From VXMF01 sp965206775 (GTDB lineage Bacteria; Acidobacteriota; Terriglobia; Bryobacterales; UBA6623), in the NCBI GenBank assembly GCA_965206775.1, contig CBDBKU010000001.1, positions 496,001 to 560,000 on the forward strand: a stretch of DNA of 64,000 nt, given 5' to 3'. This document shows positions 46,721 to 56,224 of this stretch, in pieces; the stretch's first letter is position 1, and every line of letters starts with the position of its first letter. The notes beneath the pieces were generated by a model. The model had not been told where the DNA came from, made no database searches, and saw only the letters and a list, made by a program, of their open reading frames with translations. Made by a program: the position numbers and the translations under genes.

Positions 46721-49228
46721 TCAGTCTCGTGCTTTCCCAAGCCAGCGCACTCGCACGACGAGCTTTATGGGCGACCGGCCGAATAGATTGAGAAATTGAG
46801 GCGAGTCAATGTTGCTGTTGACGAAGCTGTAGTTGGGCCGGTTTGTCACATTGTCGATGCCGGGGCGCAATGACCACACGTGTCCGAGGAAGGACAGCTT
46901 TCTTTGGATATGAATGTTGAGGCTGAAATGCCTTGGCAGTCTCCAGCCATTGACCTGACCGACTTGCTTGCCATTGTCGTCATGCACGCTGAAGGGAAAG
47001 CCATCTCGCAATTCAGCGAAGTAAGCGATGGAAGTCCTTTTCCCAATCTGGAACGACGCCCAGGAAACCAGGCGGTGGGGAATGTCCCACGAGAGGCGGC
47101 CCGACGTTTCGGAGAAGAGGATGGGATCGTTCGTGTCGACCTCCAAGGCGGCATTCGACCAAGAACGCGAATAGGTGTAGCTCACGAACCAGCGGTGGGA
47201 TCCTGGCAGCGGTCTGCTCAAGGAGAACTCGGCCGAGTCGTAGTTGTCACGCTTGAAGTTCCGCAGTTGATAGTGAACGGCCCGACTCCCGGGGGGCAGG
47301 GAACTGTCTTGCACCGCACCGGTCCAGATCGGGACCTGGGCGTAGCCGTTCCGCAGCCGTTTGCGCAAGTAATTGACAGTGATGTCCGTCTCTCCCGAAA
47401 TCCTCTGGTGCCAGCTAGCGCTCAGATTCCGGGTGCTCGGAATGGTCAGCGAAGTCTTGTCCAGTCTGAAGAATCGAATCTCGGGACGCGCCAGCGGAGT
47501 CTCGCCGTCCGGTGCGAAGTTCGTGTAGATCGAGTGCTGGTCCCGATGTCGGGTGAAGATCCGCAAGTAGGTGGCGGCCGGGATCCAGCCCAGACCGGCC
47601 GAGAGCTTGGCGCCCTCGAGCCCTGGGGGCATGAAGGCCAGGCTGAACCGGGGTGTCACGACTCCCCGGGACACGATCTTGTCGCGATCCAAGCGCAGGC
47701 CCATCTCAGCCACCAGCCGTGATCGGATGGCCCAACGGTCCTGCAGGTAGGCCCCGGCTTCGAGGTTGGATTCCTCGAATTCACCGCTTCCCGCAAACGA
47801 GAGCTCGCTCGATTGCGTTCCGTCCACGCGGAAGTATTCGATCGGGCTGCGACGAACGTCCTGCCAGTACCGGGCGTGGCTGAGGTTCACGCCGGCTTTC
47901 AATTGGTGTTCGCCCAGCCAGTCCACTGGAGTGAAGAGATTGGCTCGCAACTCGTCTCGACTGCTGATGCGGAGGGTATCGATGGGGTAGTTTCCCGCTC
48001 GCCCGAATGCGGTGATCTTGAAGGGAGCGCTGCCTTGGGGCACCCCCCGATAGTGCGAGCGATAAGCGGCGTATCCGAAGTCAAGGACGCTTTCGGGAGA
48101 CAGCACGACCTGGTCCCTCAGGTTGAAGAAGTACCTTCGAGCGCGCCTGTCTAAAGTGGTCTCCATCGGATCCAGCGGGGAAAGACCGGACTGCGGGGCA
48201 TTCAGGTAGTCCACGACGAAACCGGAACTGAGCGTCTGGCGTGGGGTCAGCCTAGCCTGTAGGCGAAGACTGTTGTTTATGGACCACGACATGTTGCGGT
48301 CTTGCCCGGCGGGCAATTCGGGGATGAAGTTTTCCTCGTAGAGCAGGTCCAAGCCATTGAAGAACCAAGCCCGGTTCTTGAGGATGGGGCCGGAGAAATT
48401 GTGGCGAGGCCTCCAATCCCTGAACCGGAGTCCCCGATTGAATTCGACTCCGGGGACGAAATTCGTGAACCTCTGCTTGAATTGATCCTCTCCCATCCGG
48501 GTATCGAGGACCATGGCGCCACCGGTTCCTTTCCCTAGCTCGGCGGAGTATCTCCCTGAGGCAAGGCCCAGGGACTTGACCGACTCGGCCCCAAGGGTCA
48601 TTTCGAGTCTTCCCGAAGACGGATCCGACAGGCTAAACCCGTCCAAGGTCCAATTTGTCTCTTGCGCGGAGCTTCCGTGGAAGTGCAGATCCCCCATGGG
48701 GCTTCTGAGAACTCCTGGAAGGACGGCCGCTACGCCCTGGATGCGCTGCTTGGTCGAGCGCGTCGTGGGAATGGAGTCGATTTCTTGCTCCCCGAGTGTC
48801 TGGGACATGGCGAGCTCTTCGGTCGCGAGCAGTTGGTCGGCGTGGACATCGAGCGTGGTTCCAGCGTCCTCTGAACGGATCAGTTCAATGTTGACGATGT
48901 TGACACCGTTGATCAGGTCAACCGGCTTGCCCTCGATTGGGAAATAGTCGGCGTGGGCCACCCTGAGGAGATAGCTGCCGGGCTGGCCCAGATTGAACCC
49001 GAATGCGCCCTGCTCATCGGCGTGGGTCGCTGTCTTCGCGCCGGGGCTCTCTCGGTTCTCGATAACTACTCTAGCTTCTGCTACGGGGTTGTCGTTCCGA
49101 TCCGTTACAGTGCCGGTTACCACCACCTGGCCCATCAAGGAGATTACCGGGCAGGCAAGCATCGCCAGTGTTCCGGCTAATAGTCGCAACTGTCTGCAGA
49201 CCGCGTTGAGAAGCTTTGAGCCCTCCAT
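46721..49228 (-). CDS. TonB-dependent receptor, Oar-like, with carboxypeptidase-regulatory domain
   Basis: An 835-aa outer-membrane protein. A signal peptide (LRLLAGTLAMLACPVISLMG) is followed by a CarboxypepD_reg-like beta-sandwich (GTVTDRNDNPVAEARVVIEN). The plug region has FHGSSAQETNWTLDGFSLSD, then a beta-barrel with many aromatic strand ends (RHNFSGPILKNRAWFFNGLD). The C-terminus ends LVVRVRWLGKARD. It is transcribed toward the cytochrome gene with ~260 bases between them. Such receptors take up large substrates, including oligosaccharides; this one is not adjacent to the sulfatases, so the substrate is open. Confidence 0.88.
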   Translation of the reverse strand: MEGSKLLNAVCRQLRLLAGTLAMLACPVISLMGQVVVTGTVTDRNDNPVAEARVVIENRESPGAKTATHADEQGAFGFNLGQPGSYLLRVAHADYFPIEGKPVDLINGVNIVNIELIRSEDAGTTLDVHADQLLATEELAMSQTLGEQEIDSIPTTRSTKQRIQGVAAVLPGVLRSPMGDLHFHGSSAQETNWTLDGFSLSDPSSGRLEMTLGAESVKSLGLASGRYSAELGKGTGGAMVLDTRMGEDQFKQRFTNFVPGVEFNRGLRFRDWRPRHNFSGPILKNRAWFFNGLDLLYEENFIPELPAGQDRNMSWSINNSLRLQARLTPRQTLSSGFVVDYLNAPQSGLSPLDPMETTLDRRARRYFFNLRDQVVLSPESVLDFGYAAYRSHYRGVPQGSAPFKITAFGRAGNYPIDTLRISSRDELRANLFTPVDWLGEHQLKAGVNLSHARYWQDVRRSPIEYFRVDGTQSSELSFAGSGEFEESNLEAGAYLQDRWAIRSRLVAEMGLRLDRDKIVSRGVVTPRFSLAFMPPGLEGAKLSAGLGWIPAATYLRIFTRHRDQHSIYTNFAPDGETPLARPEIRFFRLDKTSLTIPSTRNLSASWHQRISGETDITVNYLRKRLRNGYAQVPIWTGAVQDSSLPPGSRAVHYQLRNFKRDNYDSAEFSLSRPLPGSHRWFVSYTYSRSWSNAALEVDTNDPILFSETSGRLSWDIPHRLVSWASFQIGKRTSIAYFAELRDGFPFSVHDDNGKQVGQVNGWRLPRHFSLNIHIQRKLSFLGHVWSLRPGIDNVTNRPNYSFVNSNIDSPQFLNLFGRSPIKLVVRVRWLGKARD

Positions 49229-49375
49229 TGAAATCCCTTCGGCTCAACCGTGGATAGACACCCGCAAGCTGGCCCCGGCCCTCAAGGGCGTCGTCAATTG
49301 ACCCGAGAATGTCGCCAACGGACCAATCAGTGCCACCTCATTCCACCTGAAATCTTCGGCTACGCAGCCTAGCTG

Positions 49376-49650
49376 GACTATCGATTCACGCTGAGCCTCC
49401 GCACTGTCGAGGACCTTCTTGCCAAGCGTGGCACAACCGTATCCTACGCGGCTACTCGAAGGGACTGCTGGAAGTTCAAGCCGGCGACCACCGGTGTTTT
49501 GCCCCGCGCGCGGGTCGACTCGGCGGTATCCGGCATGCGGACGAGCCGCTTGCCTTGATCTATGGCGAACGCCCTTGGCTTGGAAGCACGGTTGAGTCGG
49601 AAAGCGATGTCCTGGACATTTTGAGCGCTCGCAGCCAGAAACGCCCATTC
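49376..49650 (+). pseudogene. IS6-family transposase fragments
   Basis: DYRFTLSLRTVEDLLAKRGT and TVSYAATRRDCWKFKP match the IS6 helix-turn-helix region of the remnant at 8941. A later stretch, ESDVLDILSARSQK, resembles the family's VLDIL segment. All is heavily decayed. Confidence 0.6.
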
Positions 49651-50405
49651 GGACGGTGCTGTTCCACATGATTCTTGAAGACCACGAGGAAGCGGCATCC
49701 GAACTTCTTGGAACCGAGCTCCGAATCTGCGCGACGGCCCGCGGCGTCATGCTCGGGCGGCCGAGTCCGCCGCCAATTTCGAGGGAGCGGGATGTCGCTA
49801 GTAACCGCACTTCCAGTTGAGCCAATTGCTGCCGGTCGAGTGCGCATAAGTACTCAGCTGGTTGCTAGAGCCATGCCACACATGAGAAAGTTGGCCGAGC
49901 GCACGAGAGAAACGATCAAGTTTGGGATTCTATCGACATCGCAAGTGCTCGTTGTCGCTGCATAGGAATCACCGCTTTAACTCCATACCAGAGAAGACAT
50001 CGGCCGCCGATGGCCCCTACACTCATGCAGCATGGGCAGGGCGGTCCTCGCGGCGCTGCCGGACCCGGAGGTCCACAACATCGACTTGGAGCGGGGTCTG
50101 GGTCGCTGCACCGTACGAACGATTACGATGGAACCGGCATTGCGGCAGATGTCGGCACAGATTCGCAAGAGGGTTCATTCAGCGACTGGGAAGCCAACGA
50201 GCCGGGGTTCGCCGTGCCGCAGCCAGCGTTACGGACACCCTGCGACGTGCGCTTGGGGGCCCTCAGTATTTCGGAGCCCAGCGTGCGGATAGCCGAGCAA
50301 AGTATTGCGGAGCATGGGGTCCAAGTCCTCGAGACCGCCCATGCCATCTCCGAGTCACCACGACCGATGTGAGGCCTCCGTAGCGACCCGGTTGGTGAGA
50401 GAGCT
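49651..50405. other. Spacer without a supportable gene
   Basis: Several overlapping short frames occur on both strands. None has recognisable motifs or a ribosome site. It contains the upstream region of the dapA-like stub. Confidence 0.4.
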
Positions 50406-50534
50406 ATGACAAATCACGACATCGCCGGAATTGTCCCTCCGATGACTACGCCTTTCGATGCGGAAGGGAACGTCGACGAAGGGCTGCACCGGGCCGAGGT
50501 GCGTCACATGCTCGCAGCCAAGGTGCACGGCCTT
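50406..50534 (+). pseudogene. DapA/NanA-family lyase, first ~43 codons only
   Basis: MTNHDIAGIVPPMTTPFDAE and GNVDEGLHRAEVRHMLAAKV are the start of a dihydrodipicolinate synthase-family aldolase. Homology ends after HGL, where inverted DUF6788/ISKra4 sequence begins. A normal protein has ~300 residues, so the rest was lost or displaced and is not in this window. A ribosome site GAGAGAGC precedes the ATG. Confidence 0.68.
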
Positions 50535-50755
50535 GGCCGAGGTCGAGCAGGTGGTGCGGGAGGCCTCCCGGTCCGGCTTGCCGCGCGGCGGGTGGAAGCG
50601 GCTGCACTCGTCGACCCATGGTGTTCGGGGTGGGCGCAGTGGCAGTAGGGCTTGCCGCACTTGCGACAGGATCGCACGCGGGAGCCGGGGCGCAAGTTGC
50701 CGAGGGTGGCGATTCGCTGCAGGAGCTCCTCGCGGCGGGCGGCGAGGGCCTCCAA
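50504..50755 (-). pseudogene. DUF6788-like gene of an ISKra4 element
   Basis: LAARREELLQRIATLGNLRP and SCRKCGKPYCHCAHPEHHG are typical of DUF6788 proteins that accompany ISKra4 transposases, with the Cys-rich zinc motif. The C-terminal part is out of frame and low in complexity. Confidence 0.6.
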
Positions 50756-50897
50756 ATCTGAAAAAACGATACACTTCCAGAACCGGATTCCGCGATCCTC
50801 TTGAGTTCCAAAGCAGTATCCGTACCGAACGCAAACAATTAGCCCGCTTCTATGTCGATATCAGAACCGAGTCGTACACCCGACTTTAAGGTGTACG

Positions 50898-51620
50898 TCA
50901 GTCTTCTGAGATCGCCTCAGTGCAGGCCGGCCGATAGGCCCAATAGTCCTCGAATCGACCGCTGCTGATACAGCGCCGCAAGGCCAGGATGGCGCTGGCA
51001 CCATCGACAGTCCAGTGCATCTCGGATCCTTTGAATCTTGTGCCGACAATGGTTTTGCAGCCGCTTTCGACCACGCCAGACCCCACGCACAGACCCTCGG
51101 CACGGAAGTCGGCATAGCGCATCCGTTCGCGATTGTGTTGCACGTACTGGGCGCACTTGCGAGCCTTCTCGCAGCCACTGGCGGCGTGCAGGGCCGCCAG
51201 CACAGCTTCCAGCCGACCGGCCTCCAGTTCGTCGCAGCGGGCCTCGGCCCAGGCCTCGATGCGGGCCGGCTCGCCCCAGTGCAGATCCCTGGCGACGTCC
51301 CAGAGGTGAGATGCGCTCCAGCGCATAACAGGTGCTGCTTGGTGTGGTAGATGTCGACGATCTGCATCGCGCCCGGGAACTGCTCCTGGCATAATCCCCA
51401 AATCCAGAGGGCTCCGTCGCTGAGCACGACGCGCCGAGTGGCTTGGAGGAACCCGCGCCGCCCTGCCTCGCGCCGCGCGCGTTGAGCGAATGCGGACGGG
51501 TGCGGGTTGGTGTCGAGGCTGGCGGCGCTCTCGACCGCGCCGGAGTAGCTGATCGAGCCGGGGTCGCGCTGGAGGCGGACGTGCTCTGTTTACGTCGGTC
51601 GCGCTTGCGATCTGCGGCAC
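50898..51620 (-). pseudogene. ISKra4-family transposase, C-terminal part
   Basis: From ~51430 the sequence reads LSDGALWIWGLCQEQFPGAM with QIVDIYHTKQHL, a catalytic-domain segment. After a frameshift near 51320 it continues DVARDLHWGEPARIEAWAEA, and ends LCVGSGVVESGCKTIVGTRF and KGSEMHWTVDGASAILALRR. The Glu in VVESGCK is the last acidic residue. The N-terminal half is missing. It ends at the tRNA-linked island-end block. Confidence 0.75.
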
Positions 51621-51756
51621 GGAATCAAGAAGTCCAAGGCGGCCTAAACTGTGGAGATGGGCATTCGCTCAAGTCTCGAAGTGGTAATTACAGCAGTAAC
51701 GATTTTTTTATTTTCCATATAGGTCTAAGTTTTTCAATAACCTATAGAGACTGATT
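51590..51756. repeat. Island-end block 3 (partial)
   Basis: Shares gcggcacggaatcaagaagtcc with block 1 and the pattern gggcattcgctcaagtc...aagtggta with blocks 1 and 2. The left part, with tRNA-like sequence, is lost to the ISKra4 debris. It ends at the next att core. Confidence 0.55.
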
Positions 51757-51789
51757 GGAGGCGCGGGTGGACTCGAACCCACGAATAAT
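51757..51789 (-). repeat. att site: tRNA-Cys acceptor and T-arm
   Basis: ggaggcgcgggtggactcga followed by acccacgaataata. It contains the acceptor strand and T-arm, but the anticodon arm is lost. It forms the left edge of AbiE cassette B. Confidence 0.68.
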
Positions 51790-52019
51790 AACGAAGTGAT
51801 TGTAAGTAGTGCCTGCGACAAAACCCCTGAATTTCGCGCAAACACACACGAGGGTCTAGTTACTGTTCTGGTTGCGGGCGCCGTTTCGGGGCGCAATCCG
51901 CCCCGGCTTGCCGCCGCATGGCGGCTTTCCAGGCCGGATTCCGAGTCCTTGCGCACCCTTCCCACACTCCTGCCTGCCAGCAGGCTGGCGCTGCTCGTTC
52001 CCGGGGCGCTCCCTCGCCG

Positions 52020-52973
52020 CTACGCGGCCAGCCGTAGCGGGAGCGCCCGCTTGCGTGCCCGCTTCAGCCGCTTCCGCTCCCGCCTCTGCAGGAGCAGTCC
52101 GATCCGGTGCAGGTTCCCCGCCAGCACCGCCAGCCCCACCGCTCGCTCGAAGCCCGCCGCCCCTTTCGACCGCACCCGGTCCAAGCCCCGGCATTCCAGG
52201 TTGTGAATCGCCGATTCCACCGCCGGATGCGCCTTCCGCGCCGCCGCGAATCCCGGCTCCGACTCCCGTTCCCGCGCCGCCTTCGACAGCTTCCCCTTCT
52301 GCGGCAGCGCGTTCAGCACCAGCACCTTGTCCAATCCCTTCCGGTTCGCTGGACTGTGGAAGCCCTTGTCGAAACTGCAGCCCGCCAAGTCCGGATACAG
52401 CGCCTGCGTCTCCTTCACCAGCGGCTGCGCCACGTCCACGTCCTGCTCCGTCCACATGATCTTGGAATGCAGCACGAACCCGTGCTCGCTCTCCACGATC
52501 CCCACCGGCACTCCCAGCTCCACCGGCCGGCCCGCCTTGCCCTTCGCGCACCAGCGCGCGTGCGGCTCGAAAATCGAGAACACCTTCTCCTCTTGCGGAA
52601 TCGTCTCGCCTCGCAGCACGCGCCGCTCCACCTGGTCGACCTGCCGCTCCGCGTGTTCCAGGAAGCCCTTGATTTCGCTGACGATACCCTCTCCCGCTCG
52701 CGCCGCCTCCAAGCGTTCCAGAGACTCCTTCGCGCGCTCCGCAATGCAGCGCGCCTGCCGCACGTAGTCCTGCACCCGCCGCGGCTGCTGCTTCCGTCGC
52801 CTCGACGAGCGCACCCGCTGGAACAGGCTGCGCACTGTCCGGATCAGATGCGCGCTCTGGCGCCAGCCGCCCAGGCCGTGCTGCTCGCAGGCCAGCGCCG
52901 TGACCCGGATCAGGCAGCGCAGCGCGTCCCACAGCAGGCTCACGTCCGTCGGGTAATGCACGTCGGTCTCGAC
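52020..52973 (-). pseudogene. ISNCY transposase, C-terminal part
   Basis: VETDVHYPTDVSLLWDALRC, then LHSKIMWTEQDVDVAQPLVK and CSFDKGFHSPANRK, match the catalytic half of ISNCY (IS1202-like) transposases. It ends with an Arg/Lys-rich tail. Joined to 56225-56755 through the ACC core, the frame is continuous (DSFA-VETD) and gives 494 residues. Confidence 0.82.
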
Positions 52974-53068
52974 CAAGAGCAGATCAAACTAATCCATTCC
53001 GCGATTGCGGGCCTGAGCGGGTTCTGATCAAGCGCCTCGGACACCCCCTCGACGGTCAGGAGCTGGCG

Positions 53069-53428
53069 GTGCTGGCTCGGAAACGGCGCTCGGACGGTAG
53101 TCTGGCGTTGTGGGTCGAACTGCCCGATGGCAAGCGCAAGAGCATCCCTGCGGCGTGGACCAGCTGGGAGGCTCCTGCGGACGATGCGCCGCGCACGCAG
53201 GGCCGCATGGCGGACTATCATGCCTTGCAGAAACTGGTGCAGGTGCTGGAGGACGCGCATGGCGGAGAAGGAGGGAGCGGCGAACTGGCAGGCGTCTCTG
53301 CCGGGGCTGCTGGAACACGAGGAGCGGCTGGCGCTGTGGAACAGCTTTCCGGAGGCGGCGCACGAGGAACTGCTGGAAGAGCTGGCGCGGCTGATGCTGC
53401 GGATCGCGGAGAAGGAGGCCCGGAATGA
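53069..53428 (+). CDS. DUF5372-like small protein
   Basis: The homologous stretch VLIKRLGHPLDGQELAVLAR with LALWVELPDGKRKSIPAAWT resembles DUF5372 proteins, which commonly sit just before such recombinases. The frame is open from before 53000 without an ATG. GTG 53069 is the first usable start in the conserved part, but the real start may be further left and unusual. The C-terminal half is Gly/Ala-rich. It overlaps the next small gene. Confidence 0.5.
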   Translation: MLARKRRSDGSLALWVELPDGKRKSIPAAWTSWEAPADDAPRTQGRMADYHALQKLVQVLEDAHGGEGGSGELAGVSAGAAGTRGAAGAVEQLSGGGARGTAGRAGAADAADRGEGGPE

Positions 53429-53462
53429 AGCGGGAGACGACGATCCGCGAACGGCATCTTGA
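53259..53462 (+). CDS. Small helical protein before the recombinase
   Basis: 67 residues: MAEKEGAANWQASLPGLLEH, LWNSFPEAAHEELLEELARL, MLRIAEKEAR. It is acidic and helical. Its end overlaps the recombinase start by 38 bases, suggesting coupling. Similar small frames often precede recombinases of this type. The function is unknown. Confidence 0.55.
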   Translation: MAEKEGAANWQASLPGLLEHEERLALWNSFPEAAHEELLEELARLMLRIAEKEARNEAGDDDPRTAS

Positions 53463-55614
53463 GCGGCTGGCGGTGGTCTATGTGCGCCAATCGACGCCGC
53501 AGCAGGTGCTGACGAACCGGGAATCGACGCGGCTGCAGTATGGATTGCGGGAAGTGGCGCGGAATCTGGGCTGGCCGGCGGAGCGGGTCGAGGTGATCGA
53601 CGACGACTTGGGGGTTTCGGTGGCGGGGGATACGGAGCGGACGGGCTTCGCGAAGCTGACGCGGCTGGTGGCGCGGGGACGGGTGGGGGTGGTGCTGGGC
53701 CTGGATTCGTCGCGCTTGGCGCGCGACACGGCGGAATGGTTCGGCTTGTTGCGCTGGCTGCGGCTGACCGACACGCTGTTCGTCAAGGCGGGCAAGGTGT
53801 ACGACTTGAGGGAGGGCGACCACCGGGTGGTGCTGGGGATCGAGGGGACGTTGTCGGAGGAGGAGCGGTTCCGGATCAAGGCGCGCATGGACGAGGGCCT
53901 GCGGAGCAAGGCGGAGCGTGGCGAGTTGTATCGGAGCGTGGCGAGCGGGTACGTGGTGGTCGGCACGGAGTTGCGCAAGGACCCCGACGAGCAGGTGCGG
54001 CAGGCGATCGCGGAGGTGTTCGCGAAATTCCATGAGACGGGTTCGGCGCGGCAGACGGTGCGCAAGCTGCGGGAGGCGGGGACGAAGCTGCCGGGGAAGC
54101 GCGGAAACAGGGAGATGGAGTGGAGCGAGGCGACCTACGCGCGGGTGTACCAAGTGCTGACGAACCCGCTGATGGGAGGGGCGTACGTGTACCAGCGGCA
54201 GCGGACGGAGTTGCGGGTGGACGGGCGGGGGGAGGTGAGCAAGAAGGTGCTGAGGTTGCCGAGGCAGGAGTGGACGGTGGTGCTGGAGAAGCATCACGAG
54301 GGCTATGTCGAGTGGCATGAATGGCTGGAGATCCAGGAGCGCATGGCGGAGAATTCGTTGCGCGTGGGGAGCGGAGCGCCGCGCGAGGGGAGGGCGCTGC
54401 TGCAACGGCTGGTGGCGTGCGGGGTGTGCGGTCGGAGGATGCAGGTGCTGTACGGCAGCGGGGTGAGATACGTGTGTCTGGCAAGTCAGTCCGGGACGGG
54501 GAAGCGCGGGTGCCAGTCGGTCGGCGGAGCGCAGCTGGAACGGTGGGTCTCGGAGCGGTTTCTGGAAGCGGCGGGCATGGGCGGCGTCGAGGCGGCGCTG
54601 CGAGCGGAGCGGCAGGCGGAGGAGCGGGAAGCGAGGCGATTGCGCAGCTACGAGCTGGAATTGGAGCGCTGCGCGTACGCAGCGCAGCTGGCCGAGAGGA
54701 GGTACAAGGCGGAGGATCCGGAGAACCGCTTGGTCACGCGGACGCTAGCGCGGGACTGGGAAGCGGCGTTGCGCGAGGTCGAGCGGGCGCAGCGGGAGCT
54801 GGAACAGGCCGCGGAGCGCGAGCCGCGGCGTGACCCGGAAGTGTCCGGGGAGGTGTTCGCGCAGTTGGGGGCGCGGGTGCGCAGTCTGTGGGAATCGCCT
54901 CGAGTCAGTGCGCGGGATCGCAAGCGGCTGCTGGCGGCGCTGGTGGAAGAGGTCGTGCTGAAGGTGGAGCGGGCAGCGGGCCATTTGCATGTGCTGCTGC
55001 GCTGGCGCGGCGGCTGGATCGACGAGACCGACCTGCCCTTGCCTGCGCGCGTGACGCCGCCGCCGATACAAGACGACCCCGCCACGGTGGAGATCGTGCG
55101 GGGGCTGGCGCTGCTGCACGCGGACGAGCGGATCGCGGAGACGCTGAACCGGCAGGGGCTGCGGTCGGCGCGCGGGATGGAATTCAGCCGGGGGATCGTG
55201 GCAAGCCTGCGGCAGCGTCACGGCATCAAGCTCTTGCGGGGCGGGAAGCGGCAGGCAGAGGCGCCGCCGCAGAGCGTCAGCGAGGCGGCGCGGGAGCTGG
55301 GCACGACGGCGAGCACGCTCTATCGCTGGATCCAGCAGGGCTTCGTGCCTGCGGAGGCAGCGGTGGAGGGCGCCGCCCTGCAGGTGCGTCTGAGCCCGGC
55401 AGTGCGGGCGCGGTTCTGCGAGTCGCCGCCGGAGGGGTATGTGCGGGCGAAGCAAGCGCGGCGCGAGCTGGGCCTGTCGCGACAGGCCCTGTGGCAACGC
55501 ATTCGCGAGGGGGCCTTGGATGCCAAGCGCATCGTGCGCGGCACGCACAAGGGCCTGTACGTGAAGCGGGATTGGGATCGGCAGCGCTTGCTGGACTGGG
55601 GGGCGGGAACGTGA
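53425..55614 (+). CDS. Large serine recombinase
   Basis: A 729-aa site-specific recombinase. The resolvase domain starts with VVYVRQSTPQQV, where Ser23 is the nucleophile. LGLDSSRLARDTAEW and GTLSEEERFRIKARMDEGL are the remaining catalytic blocks, with the key Arg in SSRLAR. A recombinase domain follows (GYVVVGTELRKDPDEQVRQA), then a zinc ribbon (LVACGVCGRRMQVLYGSGVR, Cys in GCQSV) and a coiled coil rich in Glu/Arg. The last ~130 residues add a MerR-like helix-turn-helix (SVSEAARELGTTASTLYRWI). ATG 53425 has no strong ribosome site and is probably coupled. All domains are intact. Confidence 0.92.
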   Translation: MKRETTIRERHLERLAVVYVRQSTPQQVLTNRESTRLQYGLREVARNLGWPAERVEVIDDDLGVSVAGDTERTGFAKLTRLVARGRVGVVLGLDSSRLARDTAEWFGLLRWLRLTDTLFVKAGKVYDLREGDHRVVLGIEGTLSEEERFRIKARMDEGLRSKAERGELYRSVASGYVVVGTELRKDPDEQVRQAIAEVFAKFHETGSARQTVRKLREAGTKLPGKRGNREMEWSEATYARVYQVLTNPLMGGAYVYQRQRTELRVDGRGEVSKKVLRLPRQEWTVVLEKHHEGYVEWHEWLEIQERMAENSLRVGSGAPREGRALLQRLVACGVCGRRMQVLYGSGVRYVCLASQSGTGKRGCQSVGGAQLERWVSERFLEAAGMGGVEAALRAERQAEEREARRLRSYELELERCAYAAQLAERRYKAEDPENRLVTRTLARDWEAALREVERAQRELEQAAEREPRRDPEVSGEVFAQLGARVRSLWESPRVSARDRKRLLAALVEEVVLKVERAAGHLHVLLRWRGGWIDETDLPLPARVTPPPIQDDPATVEIVRGLALLHADERIAETLNRQGLRSARGMEFSRGIVASLRQRHGIKLLRGGKRQAEAPPQSVSEAARELGTTASTLYRWIQQGFVPAEAAVEGAALQVRLSPAVRARFCESPPEGYVRAKQARRELGLSRQALWQRIREGALDAKRIVRGTHKGLYVKRDWDRQRLLDWGAGT

Positions 55615-56224
55615 ACCGGCTCGGAACAGATCGGGGAGTCGGCGGCTGGAGTCACGCGGCGTCAACACGAGGAGAGACGAGGCGGCGAAGTTCGACGCGC
55701 AAGCGCAAGGCCTTGGAATGCGGTCGTTCGGATGGTGCGCCACTCTGTGATCCCGGAACCGGACATCGCCCGCTACCGGGCCGGACAGGCGCGCCGGCGC
55801 CCGGGCGAGGCCGGGTAACGCCATGCCAGGAGACGGGTTGCGATGACCCATCGAATGGCGTTGCCTGTCCGCAGGCCTGGCGCTCCGGACCGGTCCGGGC
55901 TGACGCGTTGCTCCGACCTGGCCGACAGCGCTTCCAGCGACGCGATGTCTCGCTCCGCAGTCCGGACCGCTTCCTGCAACGCTTCCAGCCTGGCCCGTTC
56001 CGCGACGAGAGTGGAGCGATGACAGGGGGCTCAGGCGGGAGAAAGCCGAAGTGTCCCGGAAACGGACCTGGATGGTGTTTCGCACGATGTCGGCCCATCC
56101 GGCGACATCGGCCGCATTACCGTTCAAACGCTCGTAACATCCTCTACATCAATGAGTTGCATGGGATGGACGGGTATTGGAGAAACGTGATTCAATAGAA
56201 GGAGCAGTCTGATGCCTTCACTAC
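55615..56224. other. Noncoding right arm of the serine-recombinase element
   Basis: No convincing gene is present; long minus-strand frames are shadows of the GC-rich recombinase. The part near 56100-56222 would contain one recombination-site arm. Confidence 0.45.

Noticed and set aside
51856..52932. 358-codon minus-strand frame in the ISNCY region
   Set aside because: It is out of frame with the clear ISNCY transposase segment at 52020-52973, and is almost entirely Gly, Ala and Arg.
54745..56127. 460-codon minus-strand frame at the end of the serine recombinase
   Set aside because: It is a shadow of the recombinase's GC-rich codons continuing into the noncoding arm. No motif or start signal was seen.
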